From contig CAZUSI010000005.1 in assembly GCA_964623395.1 (NCBI GenBank), positions 1 through 35,498 on the forward strand: a stretch of DNA of 35,498 bases, written 5' to 3'. This DNA is from JBDRZD01 sp964623395. Its GTDB lineage: Bacteria > Hydrothermota > Hydrothermia > Hydrothermales > Hydrothermaceae. Position 1 is the first letter of the stretch, and the number at the start of each line of letters is the position of its first letter. Made by a program: the position numbers and the translations under genes. The notes under the pieces are model-generated. The model had not been told where the DNA came from. It did no database searches and saw only the letters and a program-made list of their open reading frames with translations. This document shows positions 24,162-33,261 of the stretch, piece by piece.

Positions 24162-25666
24162 TTTTCCTTCCTTTTAAAGGAAATATAAATTAAAATTCCT
24201 GTTATTATAAAGACAATAATTATATAAATTCTTGCAAAGATTTTGCCCCAAGAAGCCGTTATTATATTTTTCCATCCACTTTGTAAAAACCATCCTAAGA
24301 ATATAAAGATTAAAATTAAAGGTGTTATGTATTTAATTATAAAGTAAAATATTTTTGGAACTTTTATATCAGCACCCTTATTTATTTCTTCCCATGCTTT
24401 TTTTGAATCAAAAGCCCAGAAAAATATCAAAAGTTGTGTTAGTGCAAAAAGTGTTATGAAAAAAGTTGCCATCCAGAAATCAATTTCATCAAGGGCATCT
24501 TTTATAAATATTGGAATTTGTGCTGATAAAAATATGAAAGTTCCTATAATAATTGCTGATTTTTTCCTTGATAATTTAAATTCATCTTCTAAAAATGTCA
24601 TTGCTGGCTGTGTTAGTGCAAGTGAAGAAGTTATTCCTGCAAAAAATAAAAGGGAAAACCATAAAAATCCAAATAAATTACCAAAAGGAATGTATGAAAA
24701 GATTGCAGGCATTGAAACAAAACCAAGATTAAAGGCACCCGCATTTGCAATTTTTTCTGCATTATGATATCCAAAGAAAATAACAGCAGCAGGAATTGCA
24801 ATTGAACCACCAAGAATTATTTCGGCAAATTCATTTGTTGAAGCAGTTGTCAATCCTGAAAGTGCTATATCATCCTTTTCCCTTAAATAACTTGCATAAG
24901 CCATTATTGCTCCCATTCCAATGCTTAAAGTAAAGAATATTTGACCTGCAGCAGAAAGCCAAACATTTAAATCCGTTAACTTTGAAAAGTCTGGTTCCCA
25001 TAAGTAGGAAAGTCCTTTTAAAGCTTCAGGAAATGTGAATACTCTAATTACAAGTATTAATGCAAATAAAAATAGAAGGGGCATTGCAATTTTTGCAACT
25101 GCTTCTATTCCCCTTGCAATTCCTTTTCCAATTATATATATATTTAAAAATATTGTTATTAAAAAGAAAAGATAGGCTAAAAAACTCGGTCTTATAAAAA
25201 ATTCACCTTTACCAATATAATTTATTAAAAAATTTTCAAAGGGTTCTAAAGTTTTTTCAAAGGAAAGATTTTTAAAATCTCCTATTTTTGGAAATTTACC
25301 TAAAAGTGAAAGAATTGCATATCCAAGTGTCCATGATTCAATATAAATGTAATAAATTACAATTAGAATTGGTCCTGCAACACCTATAAGTCCTATATAT
25401 TTTGAAATCTTATTTTTCCAAAGTAATGAAAAAATACCAGGTGCTGTTCCATGCCCTCTTACCCCTCCATATCTTCCTATTGCCCATTCAACCCACATAA
25501 GAGGAATTCCAAGAAGCAAGAAGGATATAAAATAGGGAATAATAAAGGCACCACCTCCATGTTTTGCTGCTTGAACAGGAAACCTTAAAAAATTCCCAAG
25601 GCCAACAGCATTACCTGCCATTGCAAGTATTAAACCAATTCTTGTTGCCCATCTTTGTCTTTCCAT
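24158..25666 (-). CDS. Sodium-dependent transporter, NSS/SLC6 family
   Basis: The 502-aa protein has about 12 membrane segments. Its start (WATRIGLILAMAGNAVGLGN followed by FLRFP) is the TM1 Na+/substrate-binding signature of LeuT-like symporters, and GGGAFIIPYF of TM2 follows. It probably imports an amino acid with Na+; the linked MetS-like peptide suggests the MetP subgroup (methionine/alanine in Corynebacterium), but the substrate is not readable. A Shine-Dalgarno AAAGGAGA precedes the ATG, 11 nt after the msbA-like gene. Full length for bacterial members. Confidence 0.92.
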   Translation of the reverse strand: MERQRWATRIGLILAMAGNAVGLGNFLRFPVQAAKHGGGAFIIPYFISFLLLGIPLMWVEWAIGRYGGVRGHGTAPGIFSLLWKNKISKYIGLIGVAGPILIVIYYIYIESWTLGYAILSLLGKFPKIGDFKNLSFEKTLEPFENFLINYIGKGEFFIRPSFLAYLFFLITIFLNIYIIGKGIARGIEAVAKIAMPLLFLFALILVIRVFTFPEALKGLSYLWEPDFSKLTDLNVWLSAAGQIFFTLSIGMGAIMAYASYLREKDDIALSGLTTASTNEFAEIILGGSIAIPAAVIFFGYHNAEKIANAGAFNLGFVSMPAIFSYIPFGNLFGFLWFSLLFFAGITSSLALTQPAMTFLEDEFKLSRKKSAIIIGTFIFLSAQIPIFIKDALDEIDFWMATFFITLFALTQLLIFFWAFDSKKAWEEINKGADIKVPKIFYFIIKYITPLILIFIFLGWFLQSGWKNIITASWGKIFARIYIIIVFIITGILIYISFKRKEK

Positions 25667-25677
25667 AAAAATCTCCT

Positions 25678-27471
25678 TTACTTTAAAAATTGAAGTTTAC
25701 AAAGTTCTCTATAAATTTCAGACCTTTCAATTAATTCTTCATGTTTCCCAATTTCCTTTATTTCACCCTTATGAAGCAAAATGATTTTATCTGCCTTTAA
25801 AGCAATCTTTAATCTATGTGCAATTATAAATGTTATTTTATCCTTTGAAAGTTTAAAAAGTGCCTCTTCTATTTTTCTTTCTGTTTCAAAATCCATTTGA
25901 GATGTTGCTTCATCAAATATGATTATAATCGGTTTTTTTAAAAAGGCCCTTGCAATTGCAATCCTTTGTCTTTCCCCACCCGAAATTTTAACTCCCATTT
26001 CACCAACTTTTGTATTTATTCCATCTGGAAGAGATTTAACAAAATCTAAAAGGTCAGCATCTTCTATTGCCTTCCATACATCTTCATAACTTGCATTATT
26101 ATTTCCATATATAATATTTTCATAAAGGGTCCCTGAAAAAAGAAAAACTTCTTGTGGCACAATTGCAATTTTCTTTCTTAATTCTTTTATATTTAATTCC
26201 CTTATCTCCTTATCGTCAAAAAATATTTTACCCTTTTGTGGAAAATAAAATCCACAAATAAGATTTACAACTGTTGATTTACCTGCTCCTGTCTTGCCTA
26301 CAAGTGCCACTTTTTCAAAAGGCTTTACTTCAAAATTAATATCCTTTAATGCAAATCTTTTACCATCATAACTAAAAGAAATATCTTCAAATCTTATACC
26401 CTTTTCTATTTTTTTAATTACATAAATTCCACCTTTTTCTTCTTCTTTTTCATCAAGAATTTCTTTAATCCTTGTAATTCCAGCAATTCCTTGCTGGATG
26501 TTCCCCCATGCATTTACTGTTGTTTTAAAATGCTGGAGAACACCTAAAGCACCTGCTATAAAAACTAAAAATTTTTCAGGCATAAGTTTTTTATCTATAA
26601 ATATAAGTTTTCCTCCATATATAAAAATTAATATGGCAACACAGGAAACAATGAATTCCGTTAAAGAAGGTGAAAGATGTCTTAAATTTTCAAACTTCAA
26701 TATTTTTTTAAAATATTCATTAGTTATTTTCTTAAAATTTTCAATTTCCTTTTCCTCCTGCGTAAATGCCTTAATTATCTTAATCCCCATTATTTTTTCA
26801 ACAACGAAAGAACCTATTTTCCCCATTTCAATCTGGAATCTTTTTGCCTTTCTTTTTAAAGAATCCCCAATTTTTTTAATTAAAAAAACTATAAAGGGAA
26901 GAAAGGTTAAAGAAAATATGGAAAGATGAGGTGAAGCCCAGAAAATTATTATAAGGTAAGAAATTATTACTAAAAAATCTCTTAAAATAAGCAACCATCC
27001 ATCACTTATTGCATGCCTTATATAAAGTATATCGTGAGTAAATCTTGAAGCAATTTCTCCTGTTTTTTTATCAGAAAAAGAAGAAATTGGAAGACATACT
27101 ATTTTTAAAAATAATAAATCTCTAATATCTTTTAATATACCTTCTTGTAAAATAACATTTAAAATTTTTGATAAATATTCAAAAAATGCCTTTAAGAAAA
27201 AAATTATAAGTATTATAATACCCATCTTTAACAGAACCTTCATATTTGCCCCATCCTCTAAAAGATATTTACCTATAAAATGAAAAATTTTGTCAAGGAA
27301 AAAATTGCCTTTTGGAGGTGCTTCTTTAAAAAATATAACCCTTAAAAATGGAAAAAGCATACCAACAGAAATACCATTAAGTGCTGAAAAAATTAGTGTT
27401 GAAAAAAAGAAGGAGAAAAATAATAAAACTCTTTTTTTAAAAAAAGGAAACAAAAATTTATAAATTTTCAT
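25678..27471 (-). CDS. msbA: MsbA-like ABC exporter (fused TMD-NBD)
   Basis: The 597-aa half-transporter has six membrane helices in its first 320 residues. Its nucleotide-binding domain has Walker A GKTGAGKST (392-400), the Q-loop around IVPQEVFLFSG, the signature SGGER (497-501), Walker B IIIFDE (E521) and the H-loop H552. In the company of lptA/B/C, lpxL and kdsD it most likely flips lipid A-core across the inner membrane as MsbA; a lipid-linked or drug substrate cannot be ruled out by sequence. It overlaps rpoN by ATGA. All ATPase motifs are intact. Confidence 0.85.
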   Translation of the reverse strand: MKIYKFLFPFFKKRVLLFFSFFFSTLIFSALNGISVGMLFPFLRVIFFKEAPPKGNFFLDKIFHFIGKYLLEDGANMKVLLKMGIIILIIFFLKAFFEYLSKILNVILQEGILKDIRDLLFLKIVCLPISSFSDKKTGEIASRFTHDILYIRHAISDGWLLILRDFLVIISYLIIIFWASPHLSIFSLTFLPFIVFLIKKIGDSLKRKAKRFQIEMGKIGSFVVEKIMGIKIIKAFTQEEKEIENFKKITNEYFKKILKFENLRHLSPSLTEFIVSCVAILIFIYGGKLIFIDKKLMPEKFLVFIAGALGVLQHFKTTVNAWGNIQQGIAGITRIKEILDEKEEEKGGIYVIKKIEKGIRFEDISFSYDGKRFALKDINFEVKPFEKVALVGKTGAGKSTVVNLICGFYFPQKGKIFFDDKEIRELNIKELRKKIAIVPQEVFLFSGTLYENIIYGNNNASYEDVWKAIEDADLLDFVKSLPDGINTKVGEMGVKISGGERQRIAIARAFLKKPIIIIFDEATSQMDFETERKIEEALFKLSKDKITFIIAHRLKIALKADKIILLHKGEIKEIGKHEELIERSEIYRELCKLQFLK

Positions 27472-28802
27472 GAAATTTTTCTTTCTCTTGAATTTGGTAT
27501 ATTAATTTCTTCTCTTAATTTCTGAACCGTCCTTCTTTTTATCTTAATACCATCTGCATTTAAAATCTCTGCTATCTTTTCATCAGTTAATGGATTTTTT
27601 TTATCCTCATTTTCTATTAATTTTTTAATTATTTCCTTTATTTCTTCCTTAGAAATTCTTCCACCTTTACATTTTATACCCCCTGGGAAGAAAAACTTTA
27701 ATTCAAAAATCCCCCTTGGTATATCTATATATTTGCCAGATATTAATTTATGAAATGTTGAAGGTTTCATGTTCATTTTCTCTGCTGCTTCAACTTGCGT
27801 TATAGGAAATATCTTATTTGTTTTACCTTCTAAAAAATCTTTATTTTTCTCTATTATAAATTCAGCTATCTTTCTTAAATTTTCCTTCCTCTCGTAAATA
27901 GCCTTAAAAATATCTATTGCCCTCAAAAGATGCTTCCTTACTATCTCTTTTTCTTCTTTTGAAATTTCTTTTGACCTCAATATCTCAATATATCTTTTAT
28001 TTAATCTTATTTTTGGTAATCCACTCTCTTCAATAAATGGAACAAGTTTATCTCCCCTTTTTAAAATTCTTATTTCAGGGTAAATATAAGGGATATTTTC
28101 AGGTGAATATTTTAGGGCTGGTTTAAAATAAATCATTTTAAGTTTTTTTTCAATTTCTTTAATTTTATCTTCAGGAATTTTTTCTCCTTTATAAAGATTC
28201 TTAATGTATTCAATAAAATTTTTAATATCTTCTTCTTTTTCACCCATTTCTTCAAGTTGAACCCTTATACTTTCAAACAGATCTTGCGCTCCTATACCAA
28301 CAGGGTCAAATCTTATAAATCTTTTTCTTACTTCCTCAAATTTTTCTAAACTAACACCTACAATTTCAGCAAGTTCCTTTGGAGTTTTTTGAATATATCC
28401 ATCCTCATTCAAATTTTCTAAAATTGTATAAGCAATTTTTCTATCTATTTCTTTTTCAAATACTGATTCAATCTGATATTGAATTCTTTCATATAAAGAA
28501 GGAGGAGGAGATGGTAAAAGTTCAATTGGTTCATCCTTTTCTTCATAATCCTTTAAAAATGAAAAATCCTCTTTAAACCCCTCTATAAATTCCTCCAATC
28601 CAAAATCATCCCTTTCTTCTTCCTTTTCTTCCCCTTTTAAAAATTTCTCTTCTAAAAATAAGTTGTTTTCAATTTCTGTTTTTAAAAATTCAGCAAGTTC
28701 AAGGCGAGGCATATGATATATTTTTAGAAGTAAAGTTAAAAAAGGAGTTTGTTTTATTTCAAGTTTTAAAAGATTCTTAGGCAAAATTTTTTTATCTTTC
28801 AT
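27468..28802 (-). CDS. rpoN: RNA polymerase sigma-54 factor
   Basis: The 444-aa protein has the three-part sigma-54 layout: activator-interacting region I (about 10-50), an acidic region II (about 52-92), a core-binding domain from about 100, a helix-turn-helix near 335-370 (VEAAEKMNMKPSTFHKLISGKY), and the RpoN box KRRTVQKLRE at 422-431 (usual form ARRTVAKYRE). Region I is less glutamine-rich than in proteobacteria. It needs an AAA+ enhancer-binding protein, none of which is encoded here. It overlaps lptB and msbA. The lptA-lptB-rpoN order is conserved in many diderms. I saw no clear -24/-12 promoter in the intergenic spaces. Confidence 0.93.
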   Translation of the reverse strand: MKDKKILPKNLLKLEIKQTPFLTLLLKIYHMPRLELAEFLKTEIENNLFLEEKFLKGEEKEEERDDFGLEEFIEGFKEDFSFLKDYEEKDEPIELLPSPPPSLYERIQYQIESVFEKEIDRKIAYTILENLNEDGYIQKTPKELAEIVGVSLEKFEEVRKRFIRFDPVGIGAQDLFESIRVQLEEMGEKEEDIKNFIEYIKNLYKGEKIPEDKIKEIEKKLKMIYFKPALKYSPENIPYIYPEIRILKRGDKLVPFIEESGLPKIRLNKRYIEILRSKEISKEEKEIVRKHLLRAIDIFKAIYERKENLRKIAEFIIEKNKDFLEGKTNKIFPITQVEAAEKMNMKPSTFHKLISGKYIDIPRGIFELKFFFPGGIKCKGGRISKEEIKEIIKKLIENEDKKNPLTDEKIAEILNADGIKIKRRTVQKLREEINIPNSRERKIS

Positions 28803-29524
28803 AATCTAAATTTTTCACCAAGGTATATTTTTTTAGCAGTCTCATCATTTACAAGAAATTCTGATGTTCCTTCAAGAAGAACCTTTCCTTCATAAATTAT
28901 ATAAGCTCTATCAGTTATTTCAAGTGTTTCCCTTACATTATGATCAGTAAGAAGAACTCCTATTCCATCTTTTTTTAATTTTAAAATTATTTCCTGAATT
29001 TCTTCCCTTGTCTTAGGGTCTATACCTGTAAAGGGCTCATCCAAAAGTAAAAATTTGGGATTTAAAACAAGACTTCTTGCAATCTCTACCCTTCTCCTTT
29101 CACCTCCTGAAAGACTTAAACCTAAGGAATTTCTTAAATGGGATATACCCATCTTTTCCATAACCTCTTCTGTTCTTTTTTTACATTCTTTTTTATTAAA
29201 TCCATTCATTTCAATAACTCCATAGATATTATCATAAACACTTAAATTCCTAAAAATTGAAGGTTCTTGTGGTAAATAACTTATTCCAAGTCTTGCTCTT
29301 TTATACATTGGAAAATTTGTAATATCCTTATCATTTAAAAAAACTTTTCCACTTGTTGGTGATATAACTCCTGTTATCATATAAAAAGTTGTTGTTTTAC
29401 CAGCACCATTTGGTCCTAAAAGACCAACTATTTCACCTTGACAAAGATTTATTGAAACTTCATCAACTACCTTTCTTTTTTTGTATATTTTAACAAGTTT
29501 TTCAGTTCTTATTACCTCATTCAT
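28799..29524 (-). CDS. lptB: LPS export ABC transporter ATPase LptB
   Basis: The 241-aa cytoplasmic ATPase powers LPS extraction by LptB2FG. It has Walker A GPNGAGKTT (37-45), the LptB-typical LGISYLPQEPSIFRNLSVYDN, the signature LSGGERRRVEIAR, Walker B FLLLDEPFTGID and the H-loop TDHNVRETL. It overlaps lptA by 8 nt (ATGAATGA) and rpoN by ATGA. The permease subunits LptF and LptG are not in the window. Normal length. Confidence 0.95.
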   Translation of the reverse strand: MNEVIRTEKLVKIYKKRKVVDEVSINLCQGEIVGLLGPNGAGKTTTFYMITGVISPTSGKVFLNDKDITNFPMYKRARLGISYLPQEPSIFRNLSVYDNIYGVIEMNGFNKKECKKRTEEVMEKMGISHLRNSLGLSLSGGERRRVEIARSLVLNPKFLLLDEPFTGIDPKTREEIQEIILKLKKDGIGVLLTDHNVRETLEITDRAYIIYEGKVLLEGTSEFLVNDETAKKIYLGEKFRL

Positions 29525-30413
29525 TTTTAATTTTATTTAAAAATAAAATCCCATTTATCTTTTCAAATCCCTTTAAAATTTTTATTTTCCCCTCTTCATC
29601 AAAAAAACTTTCTATTATTGAGGTATTAATTATAACCTTTTCTTCTTTTTCTGTCAATATTTCAATCTGAGAATTTCCTTTTATTTTTCCACTTTCAATT
29701 TTTTTATCCTTAAACTTTATTTCTATTTCATCACCCTTTGCACTTCCTTTTTCAAAATAAAAAATAGGATTTCCTTTAAGATATCCAATCTCTTCTTTTT
29801 GAATATAAATCAAAGTATCACCTTCTCCTTTCTCTTTCTCACTTTCAATTTTTACTTCATTATTAAGATACAAAGTTTCAGGAGTAATCTCCATTTTATT
29901 TCCGTAAAGGGTTATTTTTTTATCTTCTGATAAAATTTCCAATCTTTCTATATTTTTTAAATTCCCCCTTTTATTTTTAAAATTATAATTTGCTTCCTTG
30001 CAATAAACTTTAAGACCCTCTTTTTTATCTTCTATAAAAATTTCACCTTTTGCAATTGAAGAAGATGTTTTAACAAAGTATTTTATATAATCTGAAATAA
30101 CAATTTTATCCTCTGTATTTACATAAACTTTATCAAAAAATTCTGCTTCTTCTTTTAAAAAATTGTATTTTGCTCTTCCACAATTAATTTCTATTTCTTC
30201 CCCTTTTATATTTACATTTCCATATATTAAACCTGAATCAATATCATAACTTCTAAAAATTAGGGCACTATCCCCTCTTATAAATGTTTTCCCATCATTT
30301 AAATCTATATTTCCCTTCGCTACTATTATTTCAAAATTTTTTTGTGGAATTATTTTAACAAAATCTGCTTCATAGGAAAATTTTAAAAAAAACAAAATAA
30401 AAAGTATTCTCAT
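29517..30413 (-). CDS. lptA: LptA/OstA-like periplasmic LPS-bridge protein
   Basis: The 298-aa protein has a signal peptide (about 1-16, MRILFILFFLKFSYEA) and a long run of short beta-strand repeats typical of the OstA/LptA beta-jellyroll (IIVAKGNIDLNDG, DSALIFRS, EIEINCGRAKYNF, LYLNNEVKIE). LptA forms the periplasmic bridge that carries LPS to the outer membrane. It is longer than E. coli LptA (about 185 aa), so it may contain two jellyroll units or the N-terminal part of an LptD-like protein. It overlaps lptC and lptB, which supports the assignment. Confidence 0.85.
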   Translation of the reverse strand: MRILFILFFLKFSYEADFVKIIPQKNFEIIVAKGNIDLNDGKTFIRGDSALIFRSYDIDSGLIYGNVNIKGEEIEINCGRAKYNFLKEEAEFFDKVYVNTEDKIVISDYIKYFVKTSSSIAKGEIFIEDKKEGLKVYCKEANYNFKNKRGNLKNIERLEILSEDKKITLYGNKMEITPETLYLNNEVKIESEKEKGEGDTLIYIQKEEIGYLKGNPIFYFEKGSAKGDEIEIKFKDKKIESGKIKGNSQIEILTEKEEKVIINTSIIESFFDEEGKIKILKGFEKINGILFLNKIKNE

Positions 30414-30904
30414 TCCCCTTTTCCTTTTACCCTTCCAATTATCATTATTTCCTTTAAATTCTTTTTTGTTATAAAACCTTTACCATATGTAACATTATTT
30501 TCATGATAAAATATAACATCCTTTTCTGATTTTGCTATTTTTAAACTATCTATCCACATCATTTCTTTTGTAAAAATACTTTCCTTTTCGGTTTTTAAAA
30601 AAACTTTTCCCCTTGCCAAAAGATTTAATTTTTTTCTATCAATAAAACCTGTATCTGCTTTAAGTTCCCCAATTTTTTTACCTAAGGAATCATAAAATAT
30701 TACTTTAAAACTGTATAAAAAAATGGAATCTTCTTTTATGATTGAATTATTTGCAAAAAGTTCAAAGGAGGGGTTTTGCCCTTTACTTTCTATCAAATGA
30801 AATTTTTCAATACCTTCTGGCTTATTATAAACTTTCTCCTTTTTTTCCTTTCCGCAAAAATTAAAAAGGAAAATTATTAAAAATATTATCTTAAAATTTC
30901 TCAT
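30410..30904 (-). CDS. lptC: LptC-like LPS export protein, probable lipoprotein
   Basis: The 164-aa protein has a hydrophobic N-terminus ending in a lipobox-like LFNFC (Cys about residue 17), suggesting a lipid anchor instead of the single TM helix of E. coli LptC. The rest is beta-rich (IKEDSIFLYSFKVIFYDSLG, ELKADTGFIDRKKLNLLARG in part), consistent with the LptC/DUF1239 jellyroll. It links LptB2FG to LptA. Overlaps lpxL and lptA by ATGA. Sequence similarity is low by eye; position between lpxL and lptA makes it likely. Confidence 0.78.
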   Translation of the reverse strand: MRNFKIIFLIIFLFNFCGKEKKEKVYNKPEGIEKFHLIESKGQNPSFELFANNSIIKEDSIFLYSFKVIFYDSLGKKIGELKADTGFIDRKKLNLLARGKVFLKTEKESIFTKEMMWIDSLKIAKSEKDVIFYHENNVTYGKGFITKKNLKEIMIIGRVKGKGE

Positions 30905-31749
30905 TTCCTTAAATATCCAAATCTATCATGTATCCATGTCCATTGGGAAGGATTTTTTCTTATCCATTTTTCAAAATTTACCATAACATTCCTTGCATCT
31001 ATTTTTTTATCTCCTTTAAATTCAAAATCCTTTATTTCAATTATATACTTATCTTTTTCTTTCCATATCCCCATAATTACTACTTCTGGTTTAATCTTAT
31101 ACATAATTAAAAATGGCCCTTCAGGAACAAAAACTTCTTTACCAAAAAATAAAGTCCTTATATTTTTACCTTTAAAGTATTGGTCAATTAACATTCCAAC
31201 ACATTCTCCCTTTTTTAAAGCCTTTATTATCTTAATTGCCTCATTTTTGTAAATAATATTTATTTTTTCTTTTTTCCTAAACTCATTTATAATATTATCA
31301 ATTTCATCAGTATAAACACGCGAAACAACAACATTTACAGGATAATTTTTCCTTTTAAAATAAATTGGAATTAATTCCCATAAGCCAAGATGAAGTGTAA
31401 GGGCAAGAACCCCCTTTTTCTTTTTAAACTTTTTTAAAAGCAATTCCTCCCCTTTTACTTCCACAATTTCCTCTATTTTCTTACCATTTCTATGAATCAT
31501 TAAAAAATCAAAACAAAATTCAAAAATTTTCTTAAAATATTCCTTTAAAATTCCCTTTTTAAATTGAGCAGTTTTAATTGTCCATATTCCAATTTTTCTA
31601 AATTTTTTTAAAGTGAAATAGGAAAAAATTGAAAGGATTTTTAAAAGGTATTTTAAAAAGGAAAGGGGCAATCTATTTAAAAATTTTATAAAAAATTTTA
31701 TAAAAGAACTTGTTATTTTCCTTTTTATCTTCTTCCATTTTTTCCTCAT
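30901..31749 (-). CDS. lpxL: Lipid A biosynthesis acyltransferase (LpxL/HtrB family)
   Basis: The 282-aa enzyme has an N-terminal membrane/basic region and the acyltransferase motif HLGLWE (HX4E). Further on, VGMLIDQYFKGKNI, VFVPEGPFLIMYK and the C-terminal PSQWTWIHDRFGY are typical of the family. It adds secondary acyl chains to lipid A in the inner membrane. I chose ATG 31749, which overlaps the kdsD stop as TGATG; a TTG one codon upstream (31752) is possible. It overlaps lptC by ATGA. The family is clear; which chain it adds is not. Confidence 0.9.
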   Translation of the reverse strand: MRKKWKKIKRKITSSFIKFFIKFLNRLPLSFLKYLLKILSIFSYFTLKKFRKIGIWTIKTAQFKKGILKEYFKKIFEFCFDFLMIHRNGKKIEEIVEVKGEELLLKKFKKKKGVLALTLHLGLWELIPIYFKRKNYPVNVVVSRVYTDEIDNIINEFRKKEKINIIYKNEAIKIIKALKKGECVGMLIDQYFKGKNIRTLFFGKEVFVPEGPFLIMYKIKPEVVIMGIWKEKDKYIIEIKDFEFKGDKKIDARNVMVNFEKWIRKNPSQWTWIHDRFGYLRK

Positions 31750-32720
31750 CAAATAACTCTTTCTCTCATTAAGTCATGCAAGTGTATGATTCCTATTGGT
31801 TTTCTATCTTCATCAATAACTATAAGTGCAGTTATTCCATATTCTTCCATCTTTTTTGCAGCAACTATTGCAAGGGAATTCTTATCTATAACTTTTGGAT
31901 TTTTTGTCATAACTTCCTGTGCAGTTAATGAGAAAATATCTTCTCTTTTTTCAAGGAGTCTCCTTAAATCCCCATCTGTTATAACACCTACAACCTTACC
32001 TTCATCATCTACAACAGAAGTTATTCCCCTTTTTGCTGTCATTTCAAGAATCACATCCTTCATAGGGGTATTATATTTTACAATTGGAACATGCTTCTCA
32101 CCTACAAGCATCATCTCTTCAACCCTTAACCAGAATTTTTTTCCTATCTCCCCACCAGGATGTAAAGCAGCAAAATCTTCTGCTTTAAATTTTTTTAAAT
32201 TCATAAGAACCATTGCAATTGCATCACCAATTGCAAGCATCATAGTGGTGCTTACAGTTGGTGCCATATCAAAGGGGCATGCCTCCTTTGTTACTTTTAT
32301 TAAAATAACTACATCGCTTTCTTTTGAAAGTTCTGAATCCTTATTTGCTGTAATTGCAATTATAGGTATATTTCTTCTTTTTAAAAAGGAAATTATTTTT
32401 GCTATTTCAGCAGTATTTCCACTTTTTGAAATTGCAATAACAACATCCCTTTTATCTACAACTCCTATATCTCCATGTAAGGATTCAGAAGGATGCAAAT
32501 AAAAAGCAGGGGTTCCAGTTGATGTCAATGTAGCAGCAATTTTTTTTGCAATTATTCCGGATTTTCCAACACCCGTAACAATTACTTTTCCTTGACAAGA
32601 AAGGAGAATTTTTATTGCTTTTATAAAATTTTCATCTATGCTATCAAATAGATTTTGAAGGCCTTCAACTTCAAGATTTATAACTTCCTTTGCAATTTTA
32701 ATTATTTCTTTTTCATTCAT
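31749..32720 (-). CDS. kdsD: D-arabinose-5-phosphate isomerase (Kdo pathway)
   Basis: The 323-aa protein has a SIS domain (GVGKSGIIAKKIAATLTSTG, K53; SESLHGDIGVV, H82; ALHPGGEIGKKF, H187) followed by two CBS domains (about 204-262 and 268-323). It converts ribulose-5-P to arabinose-5-P, the first step towards Kdo of LPS. The lysine and the two histidines match those of E. coli KdsD. It overlaps thpR by 8 nt (ATGAATGA) and touches lpxL. kdsC, kdsA and kdsB are not here. The order kdsD-lptC-lptA-lptB-rpoN recalls E. coli. Confidence 0.94.
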   Translation of the reverse strand: MNEKEIIKIAKEVINLEVEGLQNLFDSIDENFIKAIKILLSCQGKVIVTGVGKSGIIAKKIAATLTSTGTPAFYLHPSESLHGDIGVVDKRDVVIAISKSGNTAEIAKIISFLKRRNIPIIAITANKDSELSKESDVVILIKVTKEACPFDMAPTVSTTMMLAIGDAIAMVLMNLKKFKAEDFAALHPGGEIGKKFWLRVEEMMLVGEKHVPIVKYNTPMKDVILEMTAKRGITSVVDDEGKVVGVITDGDLRRLLEKREDIFSLTAQEVMTKNPKVIDKNSLAIVAAKKMEEYGITALIVIDEDRKPIGIIHLHDLMRERVI

Positions 32721-33261
32721 CTTTCAATTTCACCTCTTTTAATAAAGTATAAATTGGACCTTCTGGCCTTAAATCACTTTTAAAAAGTGCTATTCTATTT
32801 ATTTTAAAATTCTCATCAAATTTTTTCCTTTCAAAAGAGAATTTTCCTTTAACTTTAATTCTTGCTATTGTTATATGGGGATGGAATTCTCTTACTTCCT
32901 TTTCAATACCCATCTTTTCTTCTTCTATTCTTTCTTCAATAAATTCAAAAATCTCTTTAATTTTTTCCTTTGGGCTAACACCTATCCATAAAACCCTTGG
33001 ATTTTTAAAATTTGGAAATCCATCCAGTTCTTCAAGTTTTGCTTCAAAACTTTTGAATTTAAGAGGAATTTCTTCTTCAAGAATTTTTTCTATCTCTTTA
33101 ACCTTTCCTTCATCAATTTCTCCGAGAAATTTCAAAGTTATATGGAGATTTTCCTTTTCAACCCATTTTACACCCTTTTCTTTTTTCCTTTCTTTCTCAA
33201 ATGCTTCATATATTTTCTCTTTTATATTTTGGGGAATTTCAATTGCAATGAATGTTCTCAA
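32713..33261 (-). CDS. thpR: RNA 2',3'-cyclic phosphodiesterase (2'-5' RNA ligase-like)
   Basis: The 182-aa protein carries the two catalytic HxT motifs of the 2H phosphoesterase fold: H40-x-T42 in LHITLKFLGE and H129-x-T131 in HPHITIARIK. It hydrolyses 2',3'-cyclic phosphates on RNA. The start is TTG at 33261, overlapping the stop of the zinc-ribbon gene as TTGA; the N-terminus MRTFIAIEIP is the classic family start, so the TTG is well supported. The 3' end overlaps kdsD by 8 nt. Normal length. Confidence 0.92.
   Translation of the reverse strand: MRTFIAIEIPQNIKEKIYEAFEKERKKEKGVKWVEKENLHITLKFLGEIDEGKVKEIEKILEEEIPLKFKSFEAKLEELDGFPNFKNPRVLWIGVSPKEKIKEIFEFIEERIEEEKMGIEKEVREFHPHITIARIKVKGKFSFERKKFDENFKINRIALFKSDLRPEGPIYTLLKEVKLKDE

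Noticed and set aside
26498..26929. 143-aa plus-strand frame opposite the msbA-like gene
   Set aside because: Antisense shadow of a full-length ABC exporter; no ribosome site or recognisable motif.
31786..32502. 238-aa open frame on the plus strand opposite kdsD
   Set aside because: It lies fully antisense to a clear KdsD with all motifs; its hydrophobic/serine-rich sequence is the usual by-product of the opposite coding frame.
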